A stretch of DNA of 64,000 bases from an uncultured Pelagibacteraceae bacterium (lineage in GTDB: Bacteria; Pseudomonadota; Alphaproteobacteria; Pelagibacterales; Pelagibacteraceae): contig CACENP010000002.1 of the NCBI GenBank assembly GCA_902560815.1, positions 41,070-105,069 of the forward strand. Reading direction: 5' to 3'. Made by a program: the position numbers and the translations under genes. The number at the start of each line of letters is the position of its first letter. The stretch's first letter is position 1. The notes beneath the pieces were generated by a model. It saw only the letters and a program-made list of their open reading frames with translations, was not told the DNA's origin and did not search any database. Of the stretch, positions 24,625-33,930 are shown in pieces.

Positions 24625-25550
24625 TAGTTAAGTTTTGGATTAAGAGTATCTCTCATCCAATCTCCTAAAAGGTTAATTGAAAATGCTAATATAACTAAAA
24701 ATATTGCTGGAAAAAATGTAATCCACCATTCTCCAGAGAATAAAAAATCATTACCTAATCTAATTAATGTGCCTAACGAAGGTGTTGTAGGAGGAACGCC
24801 TACTCCTAAAAAACTTAAAGTTGCTTCAGCTATTATTGCAAGTGCAAGTCCTATTGTTCCAATTACTAGAACTGGTCTCATTATATTTGGCAAAATATGT
24901 TTAAACATAATAATTATATTTGAAACACCAATAATTGTTGAAGCAGAAACATAATCTTTATTTTTTTCTACCAAAGTGGCAGCTCTTGAAACTCTAGCAA
25001 ACTGAGGCCACTCAGAAATTCCAATTGCAAAAATTAAAACATAAATTGCCATTTCATCATGTAATTCTCTTGAAATTATTCCACGAGCAATTCCATCGAC
25101 CAAAAGTGCCATTAAAATACTTGGCACTGTTAACTGCACATCTGTTAATCTCATAACAATCATTTCGTATTTTCCACCAAAATATCCTGCACTTAATCCC
25201 AAACCCACTCCTAAAACTAAAGCAAAAATGACTGCAGAAAAACCTACGATTAAAGAAATTCTCGATCCATAAAGAATTGTTGCTAACATATCTCTACCCT
25301 GACCATCGGTACCTAAAATAAATTTAGCAAGACCATCATCGGTCCATGAGGGTGGAGTAAATGCATCCATTAAAGATAATGATGATGGGTCGAATGGATT
25401 ATATGGTGTTACTAATTCAACAAAAAAAGAACAAAAGAAAATTATAATTAATATTAAAGTAGAAAGTATAGCGGTAGGTGATTTTATAAAACTGAAATAA
25501 ATATCACTATCTTTAATTCTATTAAATAATGTTAAATTTTTATTATCCAC
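24624..25550 (-). CDS. Peptide-type ABC transporter permease, DppC type
   Basis: A 308-residue inner-membrane permease with six helices, an N-terminal OppC_N-type segment and the coupling motif EWPQFARVSRAATLVEKNKDY near residue 208 split across EWPQF and KDYVSA. The conserved GTDGQGRDML lies near residue 82. The start is a GTG at 25550 inside the end of the DppB gene (eight-base overlap). With DppB it forms the pore for short peptides or peptide-like compounds. Confidence 0.9.
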   Translation of the reverse strand: MDNKNLTLFNRIKDSDIYFSFIKSPTAILSTLILIIIFFCSFFVELVTPYNPFDPSSLSLMDAFTPPSWTDDGLAKFILGTDGQGRDMLATILYGSRISLIVGFSAVIFALVLGVGLGLSAGYFGGKYEMIVMRLTDVQLTVPSILMALLVDGIARGIISRELHDEMAIYVLIFAIGISEWPQFARVSRAATLVEKNKDYVSASTIIGVSNIIIMFKHILPNIMRPVLVIGTIGLALAIIAEATLSFLGVGVPPTTPSLGTLIRLGNDFLFSGEWWITFFPAIFLVILAFSINLLGDWMRDTLNPKLN

Positions 25551-26526
25551 TTACTGCCTCCGCTTTAACTCTAATTCTCGGGTCGATAAAATAATATAAA
25601 ATATCTACAATGAAATTTATCATTACAAAAACAAATGCTATAAAAACTAAGTACGCAGACATAATTGGTATATCTACGAATTGAACAGCTTGGATGAATA
25701 AAAATCCCATACCTGGCCATTGAAAAACAGTTTCTGTAATTATTGAAAATGCAATTAAGGTTCCAATATTTATTCCGGCAATTGTTATTACAGGTATTAA
25801 TCCATTTTTTAATGCATGTTTATAATGAATACTTTTTTCACTTATCCCTCTTGCTCTTGCAAATTTAATATAATCTGTTTGTAATATTTCCATCATTTCT
25901 GCTCGGACAAGTCTAATTATATAAGTCATTTGAAAAAGGCTTAGAGTTACAGAAGGAAGAATTATAGCTTTCAATCCAGACAAGGTTAAAAAACCTGTGG
26001 TCCAATACCCAAGACTAACAACTTCTCCTCTACCAAAAGATGGTAATATTCCTAAAATTACTGCAAAAAGATAAATAAATAATATACCTATTACAAATGT
26101 GGGGAGTGAGACGCCCAACAAAGAAATAGCTAATATTATATCACTCAAAAAACCTTTCCTATTTATGCCGGTATAAACACCCAATAAAGTCCCAGATACT
26201 AAAGCGATTAAAGCTGAGATTAAAACAAGCTCGATTGTTGCTGGTAGTCTTTCAGAAATTAATTCAGAAACTGGTCTCTTTAATTGATATGATATGCCAA
26301 AATTTCCTTTAGCAGCGTTTCCTACAAATCTTGTGAACTGAACATATATAGGATCTGTTAATCCTAAAGTTTCTCTAAGTTCTGCTCTTTCCTCATCTGA
26401 TGTTTCTTCTCCAACCATATTATTGATCGGATCTCCTACAAAATTAAATAGTGAAAAAGAAACAAAGGCAACGACAAGCATCACCATTGCGGATTGTATC
26501 AGACGCTTAAAAAAATATTTAATCAA
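25543..26526 (-). CDS. Peptide-type ABC transporter permease, DppB type
   Basis: A 327-residue permease with six helices. N-terminal IKYFFKRLIQ and the coupling region IIRLVRAEMMEILQTDYIKFARARG near residue 205 are typical of DppB. The start is a TTG at 26526; no ATG lies near in frame. The start follows a long hairpin by 16 bases and has no clear Shine-Dalgarno, which should lower its translation relative to the binding protein. Confidence 0.9.
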   Translation of the reverse strand: MIKYFFKRLIQSAMVMLVVAFVSFSLFNFVGDPINNMVGEETSDEERAELRETLGLTDPIYVQFTRFVGNAAKGNFGISYQLKRPVSELISERLPATIELVLISALIALVSGTLLGVYTGINRKGFLSDIILAISLLGVSLPTFVIGILFIYLFAVILGILPSFGRGEVVSLGYWTTGFLTLSGLKAIILPSVTLSLFQMTYIIRLVRAEMMEILQTDYIKFARARGISEKSIHYKHALKNGLIPVITIAGINIGTLIAFSIITETVFQWPGMGFLFIQAVQFVDIPIMSAYLVFIAFVFVMINFIVDILYYFIDPRIRVKAEAVSG

Positions 26527-26542
26527 CTTATGAAAATTTTAC

Positions 26543-26574
26543 TTACAAGCCCTTTTTTATAAAAGGGCTTGTAA
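26543..26574 (-). other. Perfect 14-bp hairpin between binding-protein and permease genes
   Basis: TTACAAGCCCTTTT (26543-26556) and AAAAGGGCTTGTAA (26561-26574) are exact complements around a four-base loop. The hairpin lies between the binding-protein stop (26584) and the permease start (26526). In the minus direction it is followed by GTAAAATTTTC, so it lacks the U-tract of an intrinsic terminator. An mRNA 3' stabiliser that keeps binding-protein message abundant, as in malE-malF of E. coli, is the likelier role. Confidence 0.75.
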
Positions 26575-26583
26575 AAGATTAAT

Positions 26584-28143
26584 TTATCTTACGTTAGAAA
26601 AACGGAATAATGGTTCATTATTCGGTCTTATAGGAACATCAACACTTCTTTTTGATGCCCAAGAAATTACTTGGTGGTGTAAAGGTAGATAAGCAATGTT
26701 ATCTTTTACAATTTTCCAAGCATTTGCTATTGCAGCATTTCTTTTCTCTAGATTAACTTCACCTTCCATTACTCTAATTGCAGCATCAACTTCAGCATCG
26801 CTAAAGTTAACTTTATTCCAGCTTGCGCCAGATTCATATAAGTAATGAAATACATAGTGACTATCTAAAGTAGGAACACCCCAACCTAACATATAAAAGT
26901 CTCCTTGGTTGTCTTTAAGTTCCTTAAAGTGTTTGCTTTTAGTTTGAGCAAATAAACTTACTTTAACACCAATTTTTCCTAACATTCCAACAACAGCTGT
27001 GCAAATTGCTTCGTCGTTTACATATCTGTCATTAGGACATCTTAGTTCTACTTCAAAACCATCAGGATAACCCGCATCAGCTAATAACTGTTTTGCAGCA
27101 TCAACATCATAAGGTAATCTTTCATCAAGTTCTTTAGTGTATCCAGTAACTCCCGGGAAAGTAATTATTCCTGCAGGCTCACTTAAACCTCTCATAACTT
27201 TTTTCTTAATCGCCTCTATATCAATTGCTTGATAAAGTGCTTGTCTAACCTCTTTTTTCTTAAATGGGTTATCACCAGTATTACCAGTTCTAAGTTGGTC
27301 AGCAGCTTGGTCCATTCCTAAAAAGATTGTACGCATCTGTGGAGTACTTTGAACTTTATGAGCACCCGATGCTCTAATACGATCTAAATCTTGAACTGGA
27401 GCATCTGTTACAACATCTAACTCTCCAGATAATAGTGCAGCAACTCTAGTTGCAGCATTTTTAATTGGAAGTAAGTGTATCTCAGTTATGTTGTGTTCAA
27501 CTTCACCCCACCATTTAGTATTCTTTTTAAAAACAGTTTTAGTATTAGGCTCTCTTAAAGTAATTTTAAATGGTCCCGTCCCCATTGAGTTAGTTGCAGA
27601 GAATGTTTCTTGTCCTGCATCCCAATTTTGTGGAGCCATTGCAAAATTTTTCTCACACCATTTTTTAGACATTACGAATATATTTGACAATTGGTTCAAA
27701 AGAATCGGATTTGGTTCTCTTGTTTGAATTTCAACTGTATAAGCGTCAGTTGCTTTTACTGATGTAATAGTGCTTATATATTCTTTAAAGTCTGATGTAC
27801 GTTGTTGAGCTCTCAAGATACTAAATACAACATCTTCCGATGTCATAGGTGTTCCGTCGCTAAACTTTACATCTTTCCTAAGATTAAATTTCCAAGTCTT
27901 AGGTGTTGTAGCTTCCCAGCTTTCCGCTAGTTGTGGTCCAATAGACATATCTAAACCTCTAGTAACTAAAGCTTCATATATCTGTCTTGATACCATTGTT
28001 GTTGGTCCTTCGTTTTGAGCATGTGGATCAAGTGTTAAACTATCTCCTTGCATTGACCATTTAATTGTATTTGCAAATGTTTGTGTAGATGAAAAAACAA
28101 ATAAAATAGCTATCAAAAATTTGACCAAATTTTTAGATTTCAT
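26584..28143 (-). CDS. Peptide-type ABC transporter substrate-binding protein (DppA/OppA family)
   Basis: A 519-residue periplasmic binding protein of SBP family 5. The signal peptide covers about residues 1-25 (KSKNLVKFLIAILFVFSS, then TFANT). The family entry motif reads LDPHAQNEGPTT near residue 39, followed by LAESWEATTPKTWKFNLRKDV split over residues 85-105, and a C-terminal AYLPLHHQVISWA. TTAGGAGGGG stands directly before the ATG. Ligands of this family include di- and oligopeptides, nickel and opines; this one is probably peptide-like. Confidence 0.92.
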   Translation of the reverse strand: MKSKNLVKFLIAILFVFSSTQTFANTIKWSMQGDSLTLDPHAQNEGPTTMVSRQIYEALVTRGLDMSIGPQLAESWEATTPKTWKFNLRKDVKFSDGTPMTSEDVVFSILRAQQRTSDFKEYISTITSVKATDAYTVEIQTREPNPILLNQLSNIFVMSKKWCEKNFAMAPQNWDAGQETFSATNSMGTGPFKITLREPNTKTVFKKNTKWWGEVEHNITEIHLLPIKNAATRVAALLSGELDVVTDAPVQDLDRIRASGAHKVQSTPQMRTIFLGMDQAADQLRTGNTGDNPFKKKEVRQALYQAIDIEAIKKKVMRGLSEPAGIITFPGVTGYTKELDERLPYDVDAAKQLLADAGYPDGFEVELRCPNDRYVNDEAICTAVVGMLGKIGVKVSLFAQTKSKHFKELKDNQGDFYMLGWGVPTLDSHYVFHYLYESGASWNKVNFSDAEVDAAIRVMEGEVNLEKRNAAIANAWKIVKDNIAYLPLHHQVISWASKRSVDVPIRPNNEPLFRFSNVR

Positions 28144-28204
28144 TTCCCCTCCTAATTATTTATTTTAAAAATCTAGCTTAATAATTAGAGAAACTAAAGA
28201 AGAA

Positions 28205-28927
28205 TTATTGCACTAATTTTTTGAAATTTTCATATAAAATTTTAGAATATTCGTTCATACTGGACATATGAGTTTGGGAGTCCTTATCAAATTTATCTAG
28301 TGCCCCATCTCCAAGCTGTTTTTCTAGAGCAGATTTATATTCAGGAACACATCCCCATTCACTAACTGTGGTTTTTTTAATTTCTATATGAAATTGAATT
28401 CCATAAGCATGATTTTTATACTTAAAGATTTGATATTTTGTTTCTGGGGATGAAGCAATTAAAGTTATGTCTTTATTTCTTTCTAATTCTTGAACCTCAT
28501 AAGAGTGCCATTGAAGTGATTTAATTTTTTCTGGAAATTTAGAAAACAATAAATCATTATTTTTATTTTCGGAAAAATTTATATCTAGCATTCCAATTTC
28601 AGGATTTTTAGATTTTACAACTTTGCCTCCTATAACTTCTCCTAGCAACTGACATCCTAAACAAAATCCTAAGTAAGGTTTTTTTAAAAAAACAACAAAT
28701 TCATTAATTGCCTTTTTCTCTTCAATTAACCATGGATAATCTTTTTCCATCCAGGTATCCATTGGACCACCCATACAAAACATTGCATCAAACTTTGATA
28801 AATCAGATGGTATTTTTTGACCTTCATCTAACTCGATAGTAGTTAATTCAGCGCCATCCTTAATCATTAAATCTTTAATGTATCCAGGATCTTCTATGCT
28901 TATATGTTGTAAAATAATTACTTTCAT
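28205..28927 (-). CDS. Class I glutamine amidotransferase-like protein
   Basis: A 240-residue protein with the GATase1 triad: the nucleophile Cys in GFCLGCQLLGE near residue 92, and His/Glu in YGIQFHIEI near 174. The early GGPMDTWMEKDYPW stretch is characteristic of the stand-alone GMP-synthase-like amidotransferases. Such proteins often act as gamma-glutamyl hydrolases in amine or nucleotide catabolism. It lies 61 bases upstream of the binding-protein gene and four bases downstream of the phosphatase gene, so it may be part of the same transcript. Confidence 0.85.
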   Translation of the reverse strand: MKVIILQHISIEDPGYIKDLMIKDGAELTTIELDEGQKIPSDLSKFDAMFCMGGPMDTWMEKDYPWLIEEKKAINEFVVFLKKPYLGFCLGCQLLGEVIGGKVVKSKNPEIGMLDINFSENKNNDLLFSKFPEKIKSLQWHSYEVQELERNKDITLIASSPETKYQIFKYKNHAYGIQFHIEIKKTTVSEWGCVPEYKSALEKQLGDGALDKFDKDSQTHMSSMNEYSKILYENFKKLVQ

Positions 28928-28930
28928 TTT

Positions 28931-29734
28931 TTAAAGCGCTGGCTTTAAAAGTTTTAACATTTTGTTGTGTATAGTTTTGTTTGCTGAAACTAAAATACTA
29001 CCTCCGTGTTTAGCTTCTCCATTCTTCCAGTTAGTTGCTACTCCGCCTGCTGCAGAAATTATAGGAATGAGAGCATGCACATCCCATATTTTATTTTGAC
29101 ATTGAAGTACAATATCAATTTTTCCTTCACAAAAGTGAGCATAGCTCAATGCATCAAAACATGGAAATTGCATAAGTTTTAAAACTTTAGGAATTTTGCT
29201 TTGTTTTTTTAATGAAAGCCAACCATGAAACGCACCTGCAACTTTAATATTTTTAAAATTAACTTTTTTATTTACTGAGAGTTTTCTTTTTTTTTCTCCC
29301 TCAATTACATAAGCATTATTTTTCGAAATATTTAAATAATACTTATTTAATTTTGGAAAATTAGCTAATCCAACTACTGGGTTTCCTTTATAATTTAATG
29401 CAATTAAATTGCTCCAAGTTGGATTACCAATTACAAATGATCTAGTTCCATCAATTGGATCAATTACCCATGTGAAATCACTTTTAGATTTTTTTCGACC
29501 AAATTCTTCTCCGATGATTTCATGTTTAGGAAATTTCTTTTGAATTTTAGATCTTATAAATTTTTCAAAAGCTCTGTCTGCTTTGGTCACTGGGTCGTAA
29601 CCCTTCCCTCTGCTTTTGTTTATAGGTTTAAAGGGCTTGTTTAGCTTTAAATTATAAAACTTAGTCATGTCCCTTGCTAATCGATTTAAAAAATTAGCAT
29701 AATATCTGAATTCTTTTTTGCTTAATTGATCCAT
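28931..29734 (-). CDS. Inositol-monophosphatase family phosphatase (histidinol-phosphatase-like)
   Basis: A 267-residue Mg-dependent phosphatase. Metal-site motifs are present: GEEFGRKKS near residue 75, WVIDPIDGTRSFV near 88 and the C-terminal WDVHALIPIISAAGG near 216. I place the start at the ATG at 29734; a GTG four codons upstream is possible. Length and motif set fit the HisN-type histidinol-phosphatase/inositol phosphatase group; no other his gene is nearby, so the substrate is uncertain. It precedes the amidotransferase gene. Confidence 0.82.
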   Translation of the reverse strand: MDQLSKKEFRYYANFLNRLARDMTKFYNLKLNKPFKPINKSRGKGYDPVTKADRAFEKFIRSKIQKKFPKHEIIGEEFGRKKSKSDFTWVIDPIDGTRSFVIGNPTWSNLIALNYKGNPVVGLANFPKLNKYYLNISKNNAYVIEGEKKRKLSVNKKVNFKNIKVAGAFHGWLSLKKQSKIPKVLKLMQFPCFDALSYAHFCEGKIDIVLQCQNKIWDVHALIPIISAAGGVATNWKNGEAKHGGSILVSANKTIHNKMLKLLKPAL

Positions 29735-29803
29735 GGCAACAATCACATACTATCTTATTTATCTTGATTAAAGCTAAATTTTAAATAATCCTCAAAAAAT
29801 CTT

Positions 29804-30907
29804 ATGAAAATTGAACTAAACGAAAATAAAGTTTTCTTTAATAATGGCGAATCAGTTCAAGAGATTCACCCTTTTTGGTTGAGGGAAAGAGTTGATGGAG
29901 ATGAATTTTTAGACAAAGGTACACAACAAAGATTGTTTGATCCATCAACAATGAATGGAGAAATAATTATAAAAAAAGCTAAGATAAAAAATGGTTTTCT
30001 TGAAGTTGATTTTAATGATGGAGTAAACTCTAAGCTTGATATAACTAAACTCGAAACTGAGTTCTCAAATAAAGATACCGTAATTAAATCAATTCCCAAA
30101 AAAAAATGGGATTCTTCTTTAAAAAATATAAAAAATTTTGAATACAAAGAAGGTTTTTTTGAATCAAAAGAAATGTATGATTTATTAGTTTCATTTTACG
30201 AATTTGGTTTTGTTGTTATAAAAAATGTCCCTACAGAAAATAATTATATTGTTAAATTTGCAAATTCAATAGGCAGTGTAAGAAGGACTAACTTTGGAGA
30301 ACATTTCAATGTTAAGTCTAAATCAAATCCAAATGATCTAGCTTATACAACATTACATTTAAGTCCTCATACTGATAATCCTTATAGAAATCCAGTGCCT
30401 TGTATTCAGCTATTACATTGTATTGAAAATGAAGTTAAAGGAGGTTTTTCAACGATTGTAGATGGATATACTGTAACCGAAAATCTTAAAAAAGATAATC
30501 CTGAATTTTATAAAATTCTTTCTGAAGTAAAAGTTAGATTTAAATTTACTGACAAAAGCGTAATGTTAGAAGATTGGTCTGAATTAATTCATTTAGATGA
30601 TAATAAAGAATTTAAGCAAGTAAGATTTAGTCCAAGATTAGACTATGTGCCAGTGTTAGAAAAAAATAAATTGGATTTATATTATAAAGCAAGAAAAAAA
30701 TTATCTGATTTATATAACTCCGAAAAAAATAGAATAGAATTTAAATTAACTCCAAAAGATCTTATGATGATGGATAATTACAGAGTTTTACATGGAAGAA
30801 CCAAGTATGATCCAAAAGAAGGAAAAAGATTTCTACAAGGTTGTTACATAGATTTTGATAGTACAGAAGGTAAATTAAGACATTTAAAAAGAAAATTTAA
30901 GCTTTGA
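29804..30907 (+). CDS. TauD/gamma-butyrobetaine dioxygenase-like 2-oxoglutarate oxygenase
   Basis: A 367-residue Fe(II)/2-oxoglutarate dioxygenase of the TauD fold. The first iron ligands are in LSPHTDNPYRN (HxD, near residue 185) and the distal His in DNYRVLHGRTKY near 330. An N-terminal beta domain with HPFWLRERV, about residues 22-30, corresponds to the DUF971-like domain of gamma-butyrobetaine and trimethyllysine hydroxylases, but the zinc-binding cysteines of those enzymes are absent. A role in betaine or carnitine metabolism is possible. Its stop overlaps the TTG start of the EamA gene. Confidence 0.82.
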   Translation: MKIELNENKVFFNNGESVQEIHPFWLRERVDGDEFLDKGTQQRLFDPSTMNGEIIIKKAKIKNGFLEVDFNDGVNSKLDITKLETEFSNKDTVIKSIPKKKWDSSLKNIKNFEYKEGFFESKEMYDLLVSFYEFGFVVIKNVPTENNYIVKFANSIGSVRRTNFGEHFNVKSKSNPNDLAYTTLHLSPHTDNPYRNPVPCIQLLHCIENEVKGGFSTIVDGYTVTENLKKDNPEFYKILSEVKVRFKFTDKSVMLEDWSELIHLDDNKEFKQVRFSPRLDYVPVLEKNKLDLYYKARKKLSDLYNSEKNRIEFKLTPKDLMMMDNYRVLHGRTKYDPKEGKRFLQGCYIDFDSTEGKLRHLKRKFKL

Positions 30908-31764
30908 AGCTTCGAGATTCTTTAATTGCTGCCTTAGTTCCAATTTTTTTAGGATTTGGTTTTGTTATTGCAAAACCTGCTATGGAGTATTTGCCTCCAT
31001 TTCTATTGATGGGATTGCGATTTACTTTTGTAGCATTACTTTTGGTTTGGTGGTTTCCGATACCAAGAGGTTATCTTAAAAAAATTTTTTTCGCTTCTCT
31101 AATAGCAAATACAATACAATATAGTATCACTTACACTGGTTTAGATTTGATTAACGCTTCAGCAGCAGTTTTGCTTGTTCAAACTGAAGTTCCTTTTGGA
31201 GTTTTGTTTGCATACTTCATGCTTAAAGAAAAACCAACAGTTAGGGCTTTAATAGGAATAACTATTGCATTTGTTGGAGTATATATTTTAACTGGATCTC
31301 CTAATTTAGATGGTAAAGTTCTTGGTATATCACTTACTATTATTGGATCTGCTGTTTGGGCTTTAGGACAAGTTTTGGTAAAACCATTAAGTAAAGAAAT
31401 AAATCCATTAGCACTTGTTGCTTGGTTAGGTTTATTTTCTGGACCAATATTAATTGGACTTTCTGCTATATTTGATGGGAATACAATCAACTACTTTAAA
31501 AATGCAAGTTTTGAAAGTTGGATGATAGCAATTTATTTGGGATTTATTATGCAACCAATAACTTATGGTTGTTTCTATTATGTTTTAAAGAGAAATCCTT
31601 TATACAAAGTTTTACCTATAGTCACTATGGGTATACCTCCAACTGGATTATTAGCTGCAATTTTTCTTTTAGGTGAAGAGCCTACAAAAGAATTATTTAT
31701 TGGTGGGCTCGTAATTATAATTGGAGTGATCCTAATAGTATTTACTAAACCAGAAAAAAAATAA
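30904..31764 (+). CDS. EamA/DMT-family transporter
   Basis: A 286-residue membrane protein with ten hydrophobic helices in two EamA repeats, the pattern of drug/metabolite exporters. The start is a TTG overlapping the previous stop (TTGA), so translation is coupled to the dioxygenase. An export role for a product of that pathway is a guess from the coupling; the ligand cannot be read from sequence. Confidence 0.88.
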   Translation: MKLRDSLIAALVPIFLGFGFVIAKPAMEYLPPFLLMGLRFTFVALLLVWWFPIPRGYLKKIFFASLIANTIQYSITYTGLDLINASAAVLLVQTEVPFGVLFAYFMLKEKPTVRALIGITIAFVGVYILTGSPNLDGKVLGISLTIIGSAVWALGQVLVKPLSKEINPLALVAWLGLFSGPILIGLSAIFDGNTINYFKNASFESWMIAIYLGFIMQPITYGCFYYVLKRNPLYKVLPIVTMGIPPTGLLAAIFLLGEEPTKELFIGGLVIIIGVILIVFTKPEKK

Positions 31765-31766
31765 TT

Positions 31767-32348
31767 TTAAGTTATTTTACTTATTTGTTCTTCAGCTTTT
31801 TTAATTGATCTTTCGTAATCAATTGACATTTGATCTGCTGAAATCGTTTGAATGTTTTTTATTCCAAAAAAATTTAGTACGTGTTTGAGCCAAGGAGTTA
31901 AATAATCCTCTTTGCTCCCTACTCTTGTTCCTCCAGAAGTAATTACTAGGTAGACTTTTTTGCTTTCTAACAGTCCTATTTGTTTTCCATCTTCAGAATA
32001 TTTAAAAGTTGATTTTACTCTCGCGGCAAGGTCAGACCAAGCTTTTAGGGTTGCAGGTGGACCAAAATTATATATTGGTGTTGAAATTATTATAATATCA
32101 CTTTCTTTTAATTCTTTTACTAATTTGTCAGATAGTTCAAACATTTTTTTATGTTGGTCTGTTCTTTCATTTTCAGGTATAGACATTCCAGATTCTGTAA
32201 GACCAGCCACGAAAAGCATCTCATCATCTAAATCTCTATAAATTATTTCATCTTCTGATTTTTTAATTTTTTCTAGAAGTTTTTTTGCTAATTCTCTTGA
32301 AGCAGATCCTTTTTTTCGAGCACTACAATCAATTTGATAAATTTTCAT
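31767..32348 (-). CDS. FMN-dependent NAD(P)H oxidoreductase, AzoR-like flavodoxin fold
   Basis: A 193-residue flavodoxin-fold protein. Phosphate-binding loop SARKKGSASRELA near residue 9, the isoalloxazine-contact motif TPIYNFGPPATLKAW near 90, and VITSGGTRVGS near 132 resemble AzoR/NQO-type FMN reductases. Such enzymes reduce quinones or nitro/azo compounds by two electrons. Convergent with the EamA gene and ten bases upstream of no related gene; the next gene downstream is ccdA. Confidence 0.82.
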   Translation of the reverse strand: MKIYQIDCSARKKGSASRELAKKLLEKIKKSEDEIIYRDLDDEMLFVAGLTESGMSIPENERTDQHKKMFELSDKLVKELKESDIIIISTPIYNFGPPATLKAWSDLAARVKSTFKYSEDGKQIGLLESKKVYLVITSGGTRVGSKEDYLTPWLKHVLNFFGIKNIQTISADQMSIDYERSIKKAEEQISKIT

Positions 32349-32357
32349 AATTAAGTT

Positions 32358-33065
32358 TTATCCAAAATTTTGCAAAAATGGAAAGATATTTAAAATATAA
32401 TATCCCAAAGTTTGTAGTTGATTAGTTAAAATCAAAATACCTGTTATAAGCAAAATTATTCCGCCTATTTTTGATACTAAATTAATATTCTTTTTAAAGT
32501 TTTTAGAAAATATCAAAAATCTCTGTATTAAGTATCCTGATAAAATAAATGGAATAGCTAAACCTAATGAGTAAAAAAATAATAGTAATATTCCTTTATT
32601 AATGCTTTCTTCTGTTGCTGCTAAAGCTAAAATAGAACCTAAAATTGGACCAATACAAGGAGTCCATCCAAAACCAAAGGCAGCTCCAATAAGTATAGGG
32701 CTAAATATATTTTTATTAGTATTTGTTTGAATTCTTTTTTCATAATTCAAAAACTTTAAATTTATTACACCTATTATATGGAGTGAAAAAATAATAATAA
32801 TAAGTCCTGCTAGTATTCTTAATTCAAAAGAATTTTGAAGTAATAATTGACCCAAGAAAGTTGATGCTGCTCCAAAAATTATAAAGACAATAGAAAAACC
32901 AACGGTAAATAAAATGATTGGTATTAAATTAATATTTTTTTTCTCAATTAATTCATTAAGTGAACTTCCAGAAATATAAGAAATATAGCCTGGAATAAGA
33001 GGTAAAACACAGGGTGATAAAAAACTAATTAATCCTGCGCCCAAAGCAATAAATAATTCAAACAT
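32358..33065 (-). CDS. ccdA: Cytochrome c biogenesis protein CcdA
   Basis: A 235-residue inner-membrane protein with six helices. The two redox cysteines are in SFLSPCVLPLIPGY near residue 18 and GFGWTPCIGPILG near 136, the exact motifs of CcdA/DsbD-beta. It passes reducing equivalents from cytoplasmic thioredoxin to periplasmic thiol proteins that prepare haem ligation in c-type cytochromes. No other ccm genes are adjacent. Start ATG at 33065, eight bases from the FAH gene stop. Confidence 0.92.
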   Translation of the reverse strand: MFELFIALGAGLISFLSPCVLPLIPGYISYISGSSLNELIEKKNINLIPIILFTVGFSIVFIIFGAASTFLGQLLLQNSFELRILAGLIIIIFSLHIIGVINLKFLNYEKRIQTNTNKNIFSPILIGAAFGFGWTPCIGPILGSILALAATEESINKGILLLFFYSLGLAIPFILSGYLIQRFLIFSKNFKKNINLVSKIGGIILLITGILILTNQLQTLGYYILNIFPFLQNFG

Positions 33066-33073
33066 AGTTTATT

Positions 33074-33916
33074 TTATTTGATTACAACTTTTGAATTTTG
33101 TTCGCCCAAAAAATCTATATTCAATTTAATGTTATCGCCTGATTTCAAAAATATTTGTGGCTTCATTCCCATTCCAACTCCTGCAGGGGTTCCTGTAGTA
33201 ATTAAATCACCTGGTTGTAAAGACATAAACTTACTCAAATAAGAAATTAAAAAATTTACATTAAAAATCATATTCTTTGTGTTGCCTGATTGCATTTTTT
33301 TTCCATTAACTTCTAATATTAAATTTAAATTATTAATATCAGGAATTTCGTCTTGAGTTACTAAATAAGGTCCCGTAGGTCCAAATGTATCAGCTGACTT
33401 TCCTTTGACCCATTGACCTGATTTCTCAAGTTGCCATTCTCTTTCACTGACATCATTAACAATACAATAACCTAATATATGATCTGAAACTTCTTTCTCA
33501 GAAATATTTTTTGTTTCTTTTCCAATAACTACTGCTAGCTCAACTTCCCAATCTAACTTGGAAGAGTGTTTTGGGATTTCTATATCATCATTCGGTCCTG
33601 AAATACTGCTAGTCGCTTTCATGAAGACTATAGGTTCTGCTGGCGGTTTTGCTCCTGTTTCTTTTGCATGATCAGAATAATTTAATCCTATTGCAACAAA
33701 TTTTCCTGGTTTTACTATGCAAGCACCAACTCTTTCACTTTTGGATATTTCAGGGAGATCAGCTAAATTTAAATTTTTAAGATTATTTATTGATAAATTG
33801 TTTAAAAATTCAGGACTAAAATCTTTTATTTTTGAACTTAAATCTCTAATTTTTCCATCTCTGTCCAAAACTGCTGGTTTTTCTTTTCCTTTGATCCCTA
33901 TTCGTAAAAATTTCAT
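33074..33916 (-). CDS. Fumarylacetoacetate hydrolase family protein
   Basis: A 280-residue enzyme with the FAH C-terminal fold. The metal site is visible as DWEVELAVVIG near residue 153, the flexible lid as NDVSEREWQ near 180, and TTGTPAGVGMG near 252. Substrates in this family are acylpyruvates, 2-keto-4-pentenoates or ureidoglycolate. Downstream of a ROK protein, an HpaI-type aldolase and an aldehyde dehydrogenase on the same strand, it may act as a sugar-acid dehydratase or hydrolase in one pathway. Specificity not assigned. Confidence 0.87.
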   Translation of the reverse strand: MKFLRIGIKGKEKPAVLDRDGKIRDLSSKIKDFSPEFLNNLSINNLKNLNLADLPEISKSERVGACIVKPGKFVAIGLNYSDHAKETGAKPPAEPIVFMKATSSISGPNDDIEIPKHSSKLDWEVELAVVIGKETKNISEKEVSDHILGYCIVNDVSEREWQLEKSGQWVKGKSADTFGPTGPYLVTQDEIPDINNLNLILEVNGKKMQSGNTKNMIFNVNFLISYLSKFMSLQPGDLITTGTPAGVGMGMKPQIFLKSGDNIKLNIDFLGEQNSKVVIK

Positions 33917-33930
33917 TTTATTTTATAATA

